A stretch of DNA of 13,231 nt from Gammaproteobacteria bacterium (GCA_029941485.1 JAPYOZ010000029.1:1-13231); one strand, 5' to 3'. Positions 1-7,326 are shown, counted from the stretch's first letter. Notes: a model not told the origin generated them from the sequence alone. A program made the numbers and translations.

Positions 1-434
1 AAGGCCCACAAGTGATGAAGTCTTACTGGCATAAAGAAAAACTGAATAAAGAAGTGTTTACCAAAGACGGTTATTTTCGCAGTGGTGATGTGGGCTACAT
101 CGATAAACAAGGTCGAATCTTTATTGTTGATCGAATGAAAGACATGATTATTGTTTCAGGTTTTAATGTCTACCCTTGTGATGTGGAACAAGTACTGAAT
201 CAACATTCCGAGGTGGTTGAGTCAGCTTGCATTGGTATTAAGCATAAAATAAGTGGGCAATCCATTGTGGCATTCGTGGTTAAAAAATCAAACTCCGTAT
301 TGGAAAAACAAGCGCTTATTGAACACTGTGAAGAGCATTTAACGCATTATAAAATTCCTGAAAAAATTCAGTGGGTTGATGAGCTACCAAAATCCAATGT
401 TGGAAAAATTCTCAAAAGAAAATTAGTGCAATAA
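1..434 (+). CDS. FadD-like acyl-CoA ligase (AMP-forming), C-terminal part; 5' end outside window
   Basis: This is the end of an adenylate-forming ligase that activates a fatty or other carboxylic acid to acyl-AMP and then to acyl-CoA. The frame is open to the window edge. The first visible codons read GPQVMKSYW, a conserved stretch of FadD-type ligases, so the GTG and ATG at 12 and 15 are internal and not starts. About 143 residues are visible. In order they show the SGDVG motif, the DRMKDMIIVSGFNVYP hinge that joins the large and small domains, and near the C-terminus the PKSNVGKILKRK motif, whose GK lysine is the conserved catalytic lysine of adenylation. The match to long-chain FadD is good, but chain-length specificity is set in the missing N-terminal part, so a medium-chain or other acyl-CoA synthetase remains possible. 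The gene ends with TAA and is followed by 306 non-coding bases. Confidence 0.85.
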   Translation, partial: GPQVMKSYWHKEKLNKEVFTKDGYFRSGDVGYIDKQGRIFIVDRMKDMIIVSGFNVYPCDVEQVLNQHSEVVESACIGIKHKISGQSIVAFVVKKSNSVLEKQALIEHCEEHLTHYKIPEKIQWVDELPKSNVGKILKRKLVQ

Positions 435-488
435 ATTTAGCAAAAATAGAGTATTTTTTTATTCTAATTTTTTACAACTATTGACCCC

Positions 489-506
489 AAAGGCTTTGCG
501 CTTTTT
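489..506 (+). terminator. possible weak intrinsic terminator after the acyl-CoA ligase gene
   Basis: AAAG-GC and GC-(G)-CTTT arms around a TTT loop can form a short hairpin of about six pairs with one bulged G, followed directly by a run of T. It lies 55 bases after the ligase stop codon. The stem is short and weak, so this is only a tentative call; no better hairpin was seen between 435 and 655. Confidence 0.22.
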
Positions 507-516
507 ATTACCAAAA

Positions 517-528
517 AGTAATATTACT
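517..528. repeat. 12-bp perfect palindrome in the ligase/nrdA intergenic region
   Basis: AGTAATATTACT is identical to its own reverse complement. It sits about 130 bp upstream of the predicted nrdA promoter. It could be an operator for an unknown regulator or a chance event in AT-rich DNA. It does not match the FNR, Fur or LexA consensus as I know them. Confidence 0.35.
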
Positions 529-570
529 GCATCATAAATTAGTGATATTTTTGAGTCAAAAACCGTGTAA

Positions 571-590
571 TTTTTTTTAATTTTTTTTAA
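571..590. repeat. tandem 10-bp T8AA repeat, helically phased T-tracts
   Basis: The unit TTTTTTTTAA occurs twice in direct tandem, so two T8 tracts lie one helical turn apart. Phased A/T tracts are a known cause of intrinsic DNA bending. The repeat ends about 65 bp upstream of the predicted -35 of nrdA, so it could shape the promoter region. It could also simply be AT-rich drift or polymerase slippage. Confidence 0.4.
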
Positions 591-655
591 ATCTCGCAAT
601 CCCTTTTGTAGCAAAACATTGAGAGATTATATTCTAAAAATACAAAATTCACCCC

Positions 656-684
656 TTGCAAATAAAAGTCAAATACACTATATT
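656..684 (+). promoter_or_regulatory. predicted sigma70-type promoter of nrdA-nrdB-yfaE
   Basis: A -35 element TTGCAA (656-661) is separated by 17 bp from a -10 element TATATT (679-684). Transcription would start near 691, giving a leader of about 50 bases. The -10 lies inside the first NrdR-like box, so a bound repressor would block RNA polymerase. This is pattern matching only; no start site is known. Confidence 0.6.
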
Positions 685-690
685 TAGTTG
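675..690. promoter_or_regulatory. NrdR box 1 (predicted), overlaps the nrdA -10 element
   Basis: ACACTATATTTAGTTG fits the known NrdR box consensus (acaCwAtATaTwGtgt) except at the outer 3' bases. NrdR is the zinc-finger/ATP-cone repressor of ribonucleotide reductase genes. The box covers the predicted -10 at 679-684 and is paired with a second box 32 bp downstream. Confidence 0.75.
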
Positions 691-706
691 TAAATAACTT
701 TTAATA

Positions 707-722
707 ACACTATATGTAGTGT
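707..722. promoter_or_regulatory. NrdR box 2 (predicted)
   Basis: ACACTATATGTAGTGT has perfect inverted arms, ACACTA and TAGTGT, and fits the NrdR box consensus very closely. It starts 32 bp after box 1, leaving 16 bp between them. That is about three helical turns, the arrangement typical of paired NrdR sites. It lies in the predicted leader, ending 18 bases before the nrdA start codon. Confidence 0.82.
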
Positions 723-740
723 TTCTCTAATGGGGAGAAA

Positions 741-3017
741 ATGAACGAAAACATCCAAGTCACAAAGCGTAATGGCAAAAAAGAACCCATTGATATGGAG
801 AAAATTCATCGCGTTGTGCACTGGGCTTCTCAGGATTTAAATAACGTTAGTGTTTCCCAAGTTGAGATCAATGCACAACTGACATTTTCCGATGGAATTA
901 AGACTGAAGATATTCACGCAACTATCATTAAATCAGCGGCGGATTTAATCTCTACCGATGCGCCTGATTATCAATATTTAGCGGCGCGTTTGGCGATCTT
1001 CCATTTGCGTAAAAAAGCGTTCAAAACTTTTACTCCACCGCCACTACTTGAGCACATTAAAAAGTTCACGGACTTAGGTATTTATGACAAGGATATTTTA
1101 GACAAATATTCCAAAAAAGAAATCAACGAACTGGATAAATACACCGACCACTGGCGTGATATGAAATTCTCTTATGCGGCCGTTAAACAACTTGAAGGTA
1201 AATATTTAGTTCAAAATCGCGTTACTGGAGAGATTCATGAGTCGCCACAACAGCTTTACATGCTGGTTGGTATGTGTTTGTTTCAAGAGTACAAGACTAA
1301 AGCACGCATGGATATTGTTAAGCAATTTTACGATGCGGTGTCTAACTTTAAGATATCGTTACCTACTCCGATTATGGCGGGTGTTCGCACCCCGACCCGT
1401 CAATTCTCCTCTTGCGTACTGATTGAAGCAGATGATGATTTGGATTCAATCAGTGCGGCAGCGGGTGCTATTGTTAAGTACGTATCTCAGCGTGCTGGTA
1501 TTGGTGTTAATGCTGGTAAGATTCGTGCATTGGGTAGCCCTATCCGTGGCGGTGAAGCAACTCACACGGGTTGTATTCCTTTTTATAAACATTTTCACAC
1601 GGCGGTTAAATCGTGCTCTCAGGGTGGTGTGCGTGGTGGTGCGGCTACCCTTTTCTATCCTTTGTGGCATCTTGAAGTTAGAGATTTGCTGGTGCTGAAA
1701 AATAACACTGGTACCGATGAAAACCGAGTTCGTCACCTAGACTACGGTGTACAGTTTAATGGTTTAATGTATCAACGATTCTTAGATAAAGGTGACATTA
1801 CCTTGTTTTCTCCACACGATGTACCTGGTTTGTACGACGCTTTTTTTGTTGATCAAGAAGAATTTAAGCAGTTATATGAGCAGTACGAGAAAGACGATTC
1901 AATCAGAAAAGAAACCATTAAAGCAAGAGATCTGTTTGCTAAATTTATGCAAGAACGTGCCAATACTGGTCGCATCTATTTACAAAATGTTGATCATTGT
2001 AATACCCACGGTGCCTTTGATGCCAAGCAAGCGCCAATACGCCAGTCAAATTTGTGCATGGAGATTACCCTACCAACCAAGCCTTTGTACTCGGTACAAG
2101 ATGAGAACGGTGAAGTGGCTTTATGTACGCTTTCAGCGGTTAATCTAGGTGCGCTTGATAGTCTAGATGAACTGGAAGACATTACTGAGATTATTGTGCG
2201 TGCACTTGACTCACTACTTGATTATCAAGATTATCCGATTAAAGCAGCTGAATTGGCTAGCATGAATCGCCGCACATTGGGCATTGGTGTTACTAACCTG
2301 GCTTATTATTTAGCTAAAAATGGCGCTAAGTATTCGGATGGGTCTGGCAATCAGTTAATTCATAAAACCTTTGAAGCATTGCAGTATTACTCTCTTAAAG
2401 CAAGCAACAAACTGGCTAATGAGCTAGGTGCTTGCCCGCTGTTTAATGAGACGCAATACGCCAAAGGCATTATGCCAGTGGATAGTTATAAAAAGGATAT
2501 TGATGAATTTTGCAAATGTGACTTAGAGCTGGATTGGGATAAATTGCGTAAAGATGTTGTGGCTAATGGCCTTAGGAATTCTACCCTGACCGCACTGATG
2601 CCGTGTGAGAGTTCTTCGCAAATATCAAACTCAACCAATGGCATTGAACCACCAAGGGGGTTTGTGTCGGTCAAACAATCAAAAGACGGTATTTTGAAAC
2701 AAATTGTGCCGGATTATGAGCGCTTAAAAAACAAGTACGAATTGCTTTGGGATATTAAAGACAATGAAGGTTATTTGAGACTTTGTGCCATTATGCAAAA
2801 ATTTGTTGATCAATCAATTTCAACCAATACGCACTATGATCCTTCTCAGTTTAAAGACAATAAAATACCAATGACGTTGTTTTTAATGGATCTAATTAAT
2901 GCTTATAAATACGGCATTAAGACGCTTTATTACCACACAACACGTGATGGTAGCGGTGATGATATGCTTGAGAAAGAAGATGAAAATGGTTGCGGTGATG
3001 GCGTTTGTAAATTATAG
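741..3017 (+). CDS. nrdA: ribonucleoside-diphosphate reductase class Ia, alpha (large) subunit
   Basis: The large subunit NrdA reduces ribonucleoside diphosphates to deoxyribonucleotides in the cytoplasm, using a radical delivered by NrdB. The protein has 758 residues, close to the 761 of E. coli. An N-terminal ATP-cone for dATP/ATP activity control covers about residues 5-95. The catalytic set falls at the same numbers as in E. coli: C225 and C462 (redox pair), C439 (thiyl radical), N437 and E441 in the NLCME motif, and Y730-Y731 of the radical path. The C-terminal CGDGVC pair (C751, C756) matches the shuttle cysteines that are re-reduced by thioredoxin or glutaredoxin. The ATG at 741 follows GGGGAG at 732-737. 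The gene is first in an operon with nrdB (gap 11 bases) and yfaE, behind two predicted NrdR boxes. Nothing looks damaged. Confidence 0.98.
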   Translation: MNENIQVTKRNGKKEPIDMEKIHRVVHWASQDLNNVSVSQVEINAQLTFSDGIKTEDIHATIIKSAADLISTDAPDYQYLAARLAIFHLRKKAFKTFTPPPLLEHIKKFTDLGIYDKDILDKYSKKEINELDKYTDHWRDMKFSYAAVKQLEGKYLVQNRVTGEIHESPQQLYMLVGMCLFQEYKTKARMDIVKQFYDAVSNFKISLPTPIMAGVRTPTRQFSSCVLIEADDDLDSISAAAGAIVKYVSQRAGIGVNAGKIRALGSPIRGGEATHTGCIPFYKHFHTAVKSCSQGGVRGGAATLFYPLWHLEVRDLLVLKNNTGTDENRVRHLDYGVQFNGLMYQRFLDKGDITLFSPHDVPGLYDAFFVDQEEFKQLYEQYEKDDSIRKETIKARDLFAKFMQERANTGRIYLQNVDHCNTHGAFDAKQAPIRQSNLCMEITLPTKPLYSVQDENGEVALCTLSAVNLGALDSLDELEDITEIIVRALDSLLDYQDYPIKAAELASMNRRTLGIGVTNLAYYLAKNGAKYSDGSGNQLIHKTFEALQYYSLKASNKLANELGACPLFNETQYAKGIMPVDSYKKDIDEFCKCDLELDWDKLRKDVVANGLRNSTLTALMPCESSSQISNSTNGIEPPRGFVSVKQSKDGILKQIVPDYERLKNKYELLWDIKDNEGYLRLCAIMQKFVDQSISTNTHYDPSQFKDNKIPMTLFLMDLINAYKYGIKTLYYHTTRDGSGDDMLEKEDENGCGDGVCKL

Positions 3018-3020
3018 GAG
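3016..3020 (+). promoter_or_regulatory. nrdB ribosome binding site overlapping the nrdA stop
   Basis: AGGAG shares its first two bases with the nrdA stop codon TAG (3015-3017) and lies 8 bases before the nrdB ATG. The layout suggests that ribosomes finishing nrdA could reinitiate on nrdB, helping to balance the subunits. Confidence 0.65.
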
Positions 3021-3028
3021 ATAAATCG

Positions 3029-4159
3029 ATGTCGTATAGTATTTTTAGTAAAACCATTAGTGACACACTAACTCAACCCATGTTTTTTGGTGATACAGTG
3101 AATGTTGCTCGTTTTGACAAGCAAAAATTTGAAATGTTTGAAAAACTCACGGAAAAACAACTGTCATTTTTTTGGCGACCAGAAGAGATTGATGTTTCTA
3201 AAGATAAGATGGATTTCGCTAAGTTATTGCCAAATGAAAAGCACATATTTATTTCTAATTTACAATATCAAATTTTGCTTGATTCAGTGCAAGGACGTAG
3301 TCCAAACATTGCATTTTTGCCCATTGTATCGCTGCCGGAACTAGAAAACTGGATTGAAACTTGGTCGTTCTCTGAAACCATTCATTCGCGCTCTTACACG
3401 CACATCATCCGTGCCATTGTAACTGAACCGGGTGCGGTGTTTGATGACATTATGAAAACTGATGAAATCATTCAGCGTGCTGAAAGCGTATCTAAGCATT
3501 ACGATGAGCTAATTAAATGCACTCAGGCTTATTTATTGCACGGCGAAGGCAAGCTTCAGATTGATGGGAAAAATGCTGATGTTGATTTGTATTGCTTAAA
3601 GCGACAGCTTTACCTCACTATTATGTCGGTCAATATTCTTGAAGCCGTGCGTTTTTATGTGTCTTTTGCTTGCTCATTTGCCTTTGCTGAACGCGAAGTG
3701 ATGGAAGGAAATGCTAAGATTATTAAAATGATCGCTAGGGATGAAGCACTGCATTTAACCGGTACACAGTACATACTTAATTTAATGCGTGATGGTAAGG
3801 ACGATCCTGAAATGGAGAAGATTGCCAAAGAGTGTGAAAATGAAGTTATTAATATGTTTAAAGAAGCTTGTGAGCAAGAAAAAGATTGGGCCGAATATTT
3901 ATTCCGCGACGGCTCAATGATTGGTTTGAATGCTGAGATTTTAAAACAATATTTAGAATACATTACCAATGTGCGCATGAAAGCGTTAAGACTAACACCA
4001 ATTTTTGAAGATCGTACCAATCCATTACCATGGATTAACCATTGGTTAGAATCTGATAATGTTCAGGTCGCACCGCAAGAGACTGAAATAACTTCTTATG
4101 TGGTTGGGGCTATTGATAATAGTATAGACAGTGCTGCTTTTAGTGGCATCACGATATAG
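3029..4159 (+). CDS. nrdB: ribonucleoside-diphosphate reductase class Ia, beta (small) subunit
   Basis: NrdB carries the diferric-tyrosyl radical cofactor and passes the radical to NrdA. The protein has 376 residues, the same as E. coli NrdB counted with its methionine. Iron ligands are visible as D85, E116, H119, E205, E239 and H242, and the radical tyrosine is Y123 in HSRSYTH (E. coli Y122 without Met). Y357 in the C-terminal TSYVVG stretch matches the E. coli Y356 that relays the radical between subunits. The presence of the tyrosine and all six ligands argues for a normal class Ia enzyme rather than a tyrosine-less class Ic type. It lies between nrdA and yfaE with gaps of 11 and 14 bases, so the three are very probably cotranscribed. 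Confidence 0.97.
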   Translation: MSYSIFSKTISDTLTQPMFFGDTVNVARFDKQKFEMFEKLTEKQLSFFWRPEEIDVSKDKMDFAKLLPNEKHIFISNLQYQILLDSVQGRSPNIAFLPIVSLPELENWIETWSFSETIHSRSYTHIIRAIVTEPGAVFDDIMKTDEIIQRAESVSKHYDELIKCTQAYLLHGEGKLQIDGKNADVDLYCLKRQLYLTIMSVNILEAVRFYVSFACSFAFAEREVMEGNAKIIKMIARDEALHLTGTQYILNLMRDGKDDPEMEKIAKECENEVINMFKEACEQEKDWAEYLFRDGSMIGLNAEILKQYLEYITNVRMKALRLTPIFEDRTNPLPWINHWLESDNVQVAPQETEITSYVVGAIDNSIDSAAFSGITI

Positions 4160-4173
4160 AGATTAGCTTTTGA

Positions 4174-4443
4174 ATGTTTGCCATTGATGTTGAGAATATT
4201 AACGGAAAAACCGAAACGCTGTATGTTGAAGGTGAGTATTCAGTTTTAACTGAGCTTGAAAATCATAATATTTTTCCCAGTTATAACTGCAGACAAGGGA
4301 TTTGTGGCGAGTGCATTTTAAAGCTACTTTCAGGAAATATTACTCATCGCCAAAAACCTGAATGGCATTTATCTCCAGGAGAAATATTGGCTTGTCTTGC
4401 TGTTCCTGTAAGCGATATTAAAATTGGATTAAGAGATTTTTAG
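4174..4443 (+). CDS. yfaE: YfaE-type [2Fe-2S] ferredoxin, NrdB cofactor maintenance
   Basis: This small plant-type ferredoxin has 89 residues (E. coli YfaE has 84). The cluster-binding cysteines are C39, C44, C47 and C74, giving CX4CX2C and then a cysteine 27 residues later, as in plant-type [2Fe-2S] ferredoxins. In E. coli, YfaE supplies electrons for making and repairing the diferric-tyrosyl cofactor of NrdB. The same position, directly after nrdB with a 14-base gap, supports that role here. The ribosome binding site before the ATG at 4174 is weak (GAG at 4160-4162 is distant), so translation may depend on coupling to nrdB. Its TAG stop at 4441-4443 overlaps the stop codon of the convergent selU gene. 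Confidence 0.93.
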   Translation: MFAIDVENINGKTETLYVEGEYSVLTELENHNIFPSYNCRQGICGECILKLLSGNITHRQKPEWHLSPGEILACLAVPVSDIKIGLRDF

Positions 4444-5540
4444 CCAATCGAGCGTTCAGCTAAATAAGCCAATACTTCATTGGCATTACCTTTAAACACT
4501 ACTCGATCCATTTTTTTCTGAATCTGGTAGTTGTACATCGGATCGTAATAACCTACTAACAGTTCCTCGACTACTGGGTAAAAGCCTTTAGGGTCACCTT
4601 GTTCTTTATATTTTGACAGTGCACTATTTACTAATTTAAGCATGGCTTGATAACGCTCCAGTCCTAATCTTTTTTGAATTTTATCCAGACTCGTTAACCA
4701 ATAATTAGAAAAATTATCGAAGCCATTCTTAATGTCTTGCAAGATAAAATCTTGATGCATGTTAATCACATAAGCATCCATACTGACTTTAAGACGCTCC
4801 TCGACACTGGCTTCAAGCAAAATTAGCTCTGCTTGAGAAGTTTTATCTTGTACGCACTGTGGAATATGTACCGTGCCTACATTTGAACCTTCATCTTCAA
4901 ATACCAAATATGAACACGCTTGTTTTTTAATCAGATTAATTGCCAATGCATTTTCAAAGTTAATCTGTGTCGGTTGAGGCGTGGTGGTATTGCCAAACGC
5001 AGAGCCACGATGATTAGCCAAACCTTCAAGATCAATTGTATTTTTAAGGGTGTCAAGTAGCAAAGTTTTGCCACAACCGGTTTGCCCGCCAATAACAACG
5101 GGTGTTATCTTGTTCATGATTCGATCGGTTTCATCAATCAAAAATCGACGTAATGCTTTGTATCCACCTTTGATGCGTGGGTAGTTAACGCCAGAAGCCT
5201 CATAAATCCACTCTTGAGTGATTTGGCTACGTAATCCCCCGCGAAAGCAATAAAGTGCTCCATTTGGGTTGTTTTTGATAAATTCAAGCCATGCATCTAG
5301 TCGTGCCTGCTTAACTTCGCCTTGGACTAATTCATGCCCTAAGGCAATGGCTTGTTCCTGGCCTTTGTTTTTATAACAAGTGCCAATCAATTCACGCTCG
5401 GAATCACTCATTAACGGTAAGCTTTGCGTAAAAGGAAAAGCACCTTGCTCAAATTCGATTGGTGCACGCGTGTCAATCAGTGGTATATCACTAATAAACA
5501 GTTGGGTAAAATCATTTATTTGAGTTAACTCACTCGACAT
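4440..5540 (-). CDS. selU: tRNA 2-selenouridine synthase
   Basis: SelU (MnmH, YbbB) replaces sulfur by selenium at C2 of the wobble uridine in tRNAs carrying mnm5s2U34 or related bases, with selenophosphate as donor and a geranylated intermediate. The protein has 366 residues (E. coli 364). An N-terminal rhodanese domain covers about residues 10-120, with the active-site cysteine C98 in YCFRGGLRS (E. coli C97). A P-loop domain follows, with GGQTGCGKT at 151-159 and the conserved LANHRGSAFG at 175-184. It is downstream of selD, and its ATG at 5538-5540 lies inside the end of selD (11 shared bases), so the two are probably translationally coupled and their enzymes act in sequence. Its TAA stop overlaps the yfaE stop. 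Confidence 0.97.
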   Translation of the reverse strand: MSSELTQINDFTQLFISDIPLIDTRAPIEFEQGAFPFTQSLPLMSDSERELIGTCYKNKGQEQAIALGHELVQGEVKQARLDAWLEFIKNNPNGALYCFRGGLRSQITQEWIYEASGVNYPRIKGGYKALRRFLIDETDRIMNKITPVVIGGQTGCGKTLLLDTLKNTIDLEGLANHRGSAFGNTTTPQPTQINFENALAINLIKKQACSYLVFEDEGSNVGTVHIPQCVQDKTSQAELILLEASVEERLKVSMDAYVINMHQDFILQDIKNGFDNFSNYWLTSLDKIQKRLGLERYQAMLKLVNSALSKYKEQGDPKGFYPVVEELLVGYYDPMYNYQIQKKMDRVVFKGNANEVLAYLAERSIG

Positions 5541-6585
5541 TAATTTTTACAATTGGCTGGTCTTTGTTTGACTTAATAATTTCACCAATTGTTTCTAATT
5601 CAAAACCGGCACTGTTCATTATTCCATCAAACTCTTTTTGAGCAGAATTTGACACCATGATGAGTAATCCACCACTGGTTTGTGGATCACAAATAATGGA
5701 TTGCACTTCTGTGCCCATACTACTAAGATTGTGTCCATAACTGTCAAAATTACGCTGGGCACCTCCCGGTGAACAGCCATTGTTTAAATAGTCTTTCACA
5801 TTTGGCAATATGGGTATTTTTTGATAATCAATTATTGCGCTTACGTTTGAACCTAAACACACTTCGGACAAATGCCCGCCAAGGCCAAAACCAGTAACGT
5901 CAGTAATGGCATTTATACCCTCAACACTTGCTAGCTTGATACCAATATCATTCAACTGGCACATGGTGTCAATGGCTCGTGTTTCGTCTTCTTTTGTAAT
6001 CTTTTTTTGTTTTTGTGCCGTGGTGAGGATGCCAATTCCTAAAGGTTTAGTAAGGTAGATTTTGTCACCCACTTTTGCCGTAGAGTTTTGTTTTAAGTGT
6101 TTGATCTTGACTCTACCAGTAACCGCCAAACCAAAGATCGGTTCAGGTGCATCAATACTATGACCGCCTGCTAAAGAAATACCGGCATTAATACACACGC
6201 TACGGCCACCTTCGATTACTTGTTGTCCTATCTCAGGAGGTAATTTGTCCAGTGGCCAGCCAAAAATAGCAATTGCCATGAGTGGTGTGCCACCCATGGC
6301 GTAAATATCACTAATGGCATTGGTGGCGGCAATACGTCCAAAAGTATAAGGATCGTCAACAATCGGCATAAAAAAATCCGTGGTGGAAATGACTGCTTCG
6401 CCATTACCGAGGTCGTACACCGCGGCGTCGTCTCGAGAAGCATTGCCAACCAACAAATTTGAATCGTAGGTTTCACTTAATGAGGATTCTAGAATAGTGT
6501 CTAAAACCTTAGGCGAGATCTTACAACCACAGCCTTGGCCATGACTGTATTCGGTGAGTTTAATTATTTGTTGTTTGTGCTTCAC
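5530..6585 (-). CDS. selD: selenide, water dikinase (selenophosphate synthase)
   Basis: SelD makes selenophosphate from selenide and ATP, the selenium donor for SelU and, where present, for selenocysteine. The protein has 351 residues. The flexible N-terminal loop holds HGQGCGCK, with catalytic C19 and K22 matching E. coli C17 and K20. Codon 19 is TGT, so this is the cysteine form and not a selenoprotein. The conserved STTDFFMPIVDD, AGGHSIDAPEPIFGLAVTG, TDVTGFGLGGHL and CDPQTSGGL blocks of the AIRS/PurM-like fold are all present. The start is GTG at 6583-6585, with no clear Shine-Dalgarno; the length from it to the SHGQGCGC loop agrees with E. coli. It overlaps selU by 11 bases and follows the dUTPase gene after 33 bases. 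Confidence 0.97.
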   Translation of the reverse strand: MKHKQQIIKLTEYSHGQGCGCKISPKVLDTILESSLSETYDSNLLVGNASRDDAAVYDLGNGEAVISTTDFFMPIVDDPYTFGRIAATNAISDIYAMGGTPLMAIAIFGWPLDKLPPEIGQQVIEGGRSVCINAGISLAGGHSIDAPEPIFGLAVTGRVKIKHLKQNSTAKVGDKIYLTKPLGIGILTTAQKQKKITKEDETRAIDTMCQLNDIGIKLASVEGINAITDVTGFGLGGHLSEVCLGSNVSAIIDYQKIPILPNVKDYLNNGCSPGGAQRNFDSYGHNLSSMGTEVQSIICDPQTSGGLLIMVSNSAQKEFDGIMNSAGFELETIGEIIKSNKDQPIVKINVE

Positions 6586-6618
6586 GGTTGTGAATTTATA
6601 TTTTAATGTAGAGCTCTT

Positions 6619-7272
6619 TTAACTAATGCGAGCGTATTCTTCTTCTAACTTTTTGTAAAGTTGCTCTGAGGTGTAGTCAGGGTGTTCTTCCATAATTTGG
6701 AAAGCAATCACATTGTCTTCTACTGCGTCCCAAATTTTTACATAGGAGCCGTCTTTATAACCGTGCTCTTGTCTAAAAGTATTGAGCTGGTTTTTAACGA
6801 TGTAGCGTCTGTAAAGCTCTGGCACGTCCATGTTCATATTGGCCAGGGCTTGAAAAAATATTCCCGTTATTTCGTATAAAGCATTTTGTGATTTATCAAC
6901 GTTAGCACCGGCGGCGGCGGCCACCATTTTTTCTAAAATCTCTACCATAAGCTCTGGATTAATTTCACGCTCAGGTTCCATGTCTTCATAAACCTCAGCA
7001 AACTGCGTATCGCCAAAATGAATGGCTTCAGACATAATGAAATGCCAGATATCAATCAATTCAACTTTGGCATTGTCTAAATCCGGCTGGCCTTCAATGT
7101 CTTTCCAATGCTTCCAATTAAATGAATCAATCGCTTCTGCAGCTTCCATATAAATACAGCGCAACCATGAAATCTGACGGCCATCTTTAGTAGCGCCTTC
7201 TGTCCAAATAGTGCCATTGGTAGCATCATTGAGCTTTTGTTGTAGCTCGAACATTTGCTTAATTTTATTCAT
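6619..7272 (-). CDS. dimeric-type (all-alpha) dUTP diphosphatase
   Basis: The product has the hallmarks of the dimeric dUTPase family (Pfam dUTPase_2, related to MazG), which hydrolyses dUTP, and in known members also dUDP, to dUMP. It keeps uracil out of DNA and feeds thymidylate synthesis. In the 217-residue protein, the metal-binding helices show E43 and E46 in EAAEAIDSFNWKHWK and E71 and D74 in ELIDIWHF. The family signature KNQLNTFRQEHGYKDG (160-175) and the EDN at 185-187 follow. The fold is unrelated to the trimeric Dut enzyme of E. coli. I start at the ATG at 7270-7272, with AAGG nine bases upstream; a TTG at 7294-7296 would add eight residues without family support. It is upstream of selD on the same strand (gap 33 bases), so cotranscription is likely. 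Confidence 0.9.
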   Translation of the reverse strand: MNKIKQMFELQQKLNDATNGTIWTEGATKDGRQISWLRCIYMEAAEAIDSFNWKHWKDIEGQPDLDNAKVELIDIWHFIMSEAIHFGDTQFAEVYEDMEPEREINPELMVEILEKMVAAAAGANVDKSQNALYEITGIFFQALANMNMDVPELYRRYIVKNQLNTFRQEHGYKDGSYVKIWDAVEDNVIAFQIMEEHPDYTSEQLYKKLEEEYARIS

Positions 7273-7311
7273 GAATATAGCCTTATAATAATACAAAATT
7301 TATTGATAAAT

Positions 7312-7317
7312 ATTATA
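7312..7317 (-). promoter_or_regulatory. possible -10 element for the dUTPase-selD-selU unit
   Basis: The minus strand reads a perfect TATAAT here, about 40 bases before the dUTPase ATG. The matching -35 region, which would lie inside pxpA, is poor (GTTTTT/CGTTTT). The 54-bp divergent gap 7273-7326 must hold the control signals for both directions unless one unit is driven from further away. Confidence 0.35.
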
Positions 7318-7326
7318 CAACTGAGT

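Noticed and set aside
12..434. GTG at 12 or ATG at 15 as the start of the acyl-CoA ligase gene
   Set aside because: The frame is open to the window edge and the codons before them encode GPQ of the conserved GPQVM motif, so these are internal positions of a gene that begins outside the window.
441..476. Imperfect TAGA/TCTA inverted repeat after the ligase gene as a terminator
   Set aside because: The arms are almost pure A/T with a bulge and would be unstable; the 489-506 hairpin is a slightly better, though still weak, candidate.
1237..2674. Several 60-118 residue open frames inside nrdA on both strands
   Set aside because: They lie wholly within an intact nrdA, have no family features and no plausible ribosome binding sites; they are frame shadows.
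6519..6530. SelD as a selenoprotein with in-frame UGA at the catalytic site
   Set aside because: The codons read TGT GGT TGT, so both positions are ordinary cysteines.
6610..6617. AGAGCTCT palindrome between dUTPase and selD as a terminator or operator
   Set aside because: It has only eight bases, no loop and no T-run in the minus-strand direction, so it is not a convincing terminator and is easily due to chance.
7273..7296. Eight-residue N-terminal extension of the dUTPase from a TTG
   Set aside because: The ATG at 7270-7272 has an AAGG upstream, and the extension lies in the AT-rich divergent gap.
7255..7326. Longer pxpA from a TTG at 7255
   Set aside because: It would add 24 hydrophobic residues before the family N-terminus and run across the dUTPase start region; GTG at 7327 gives the normal start.
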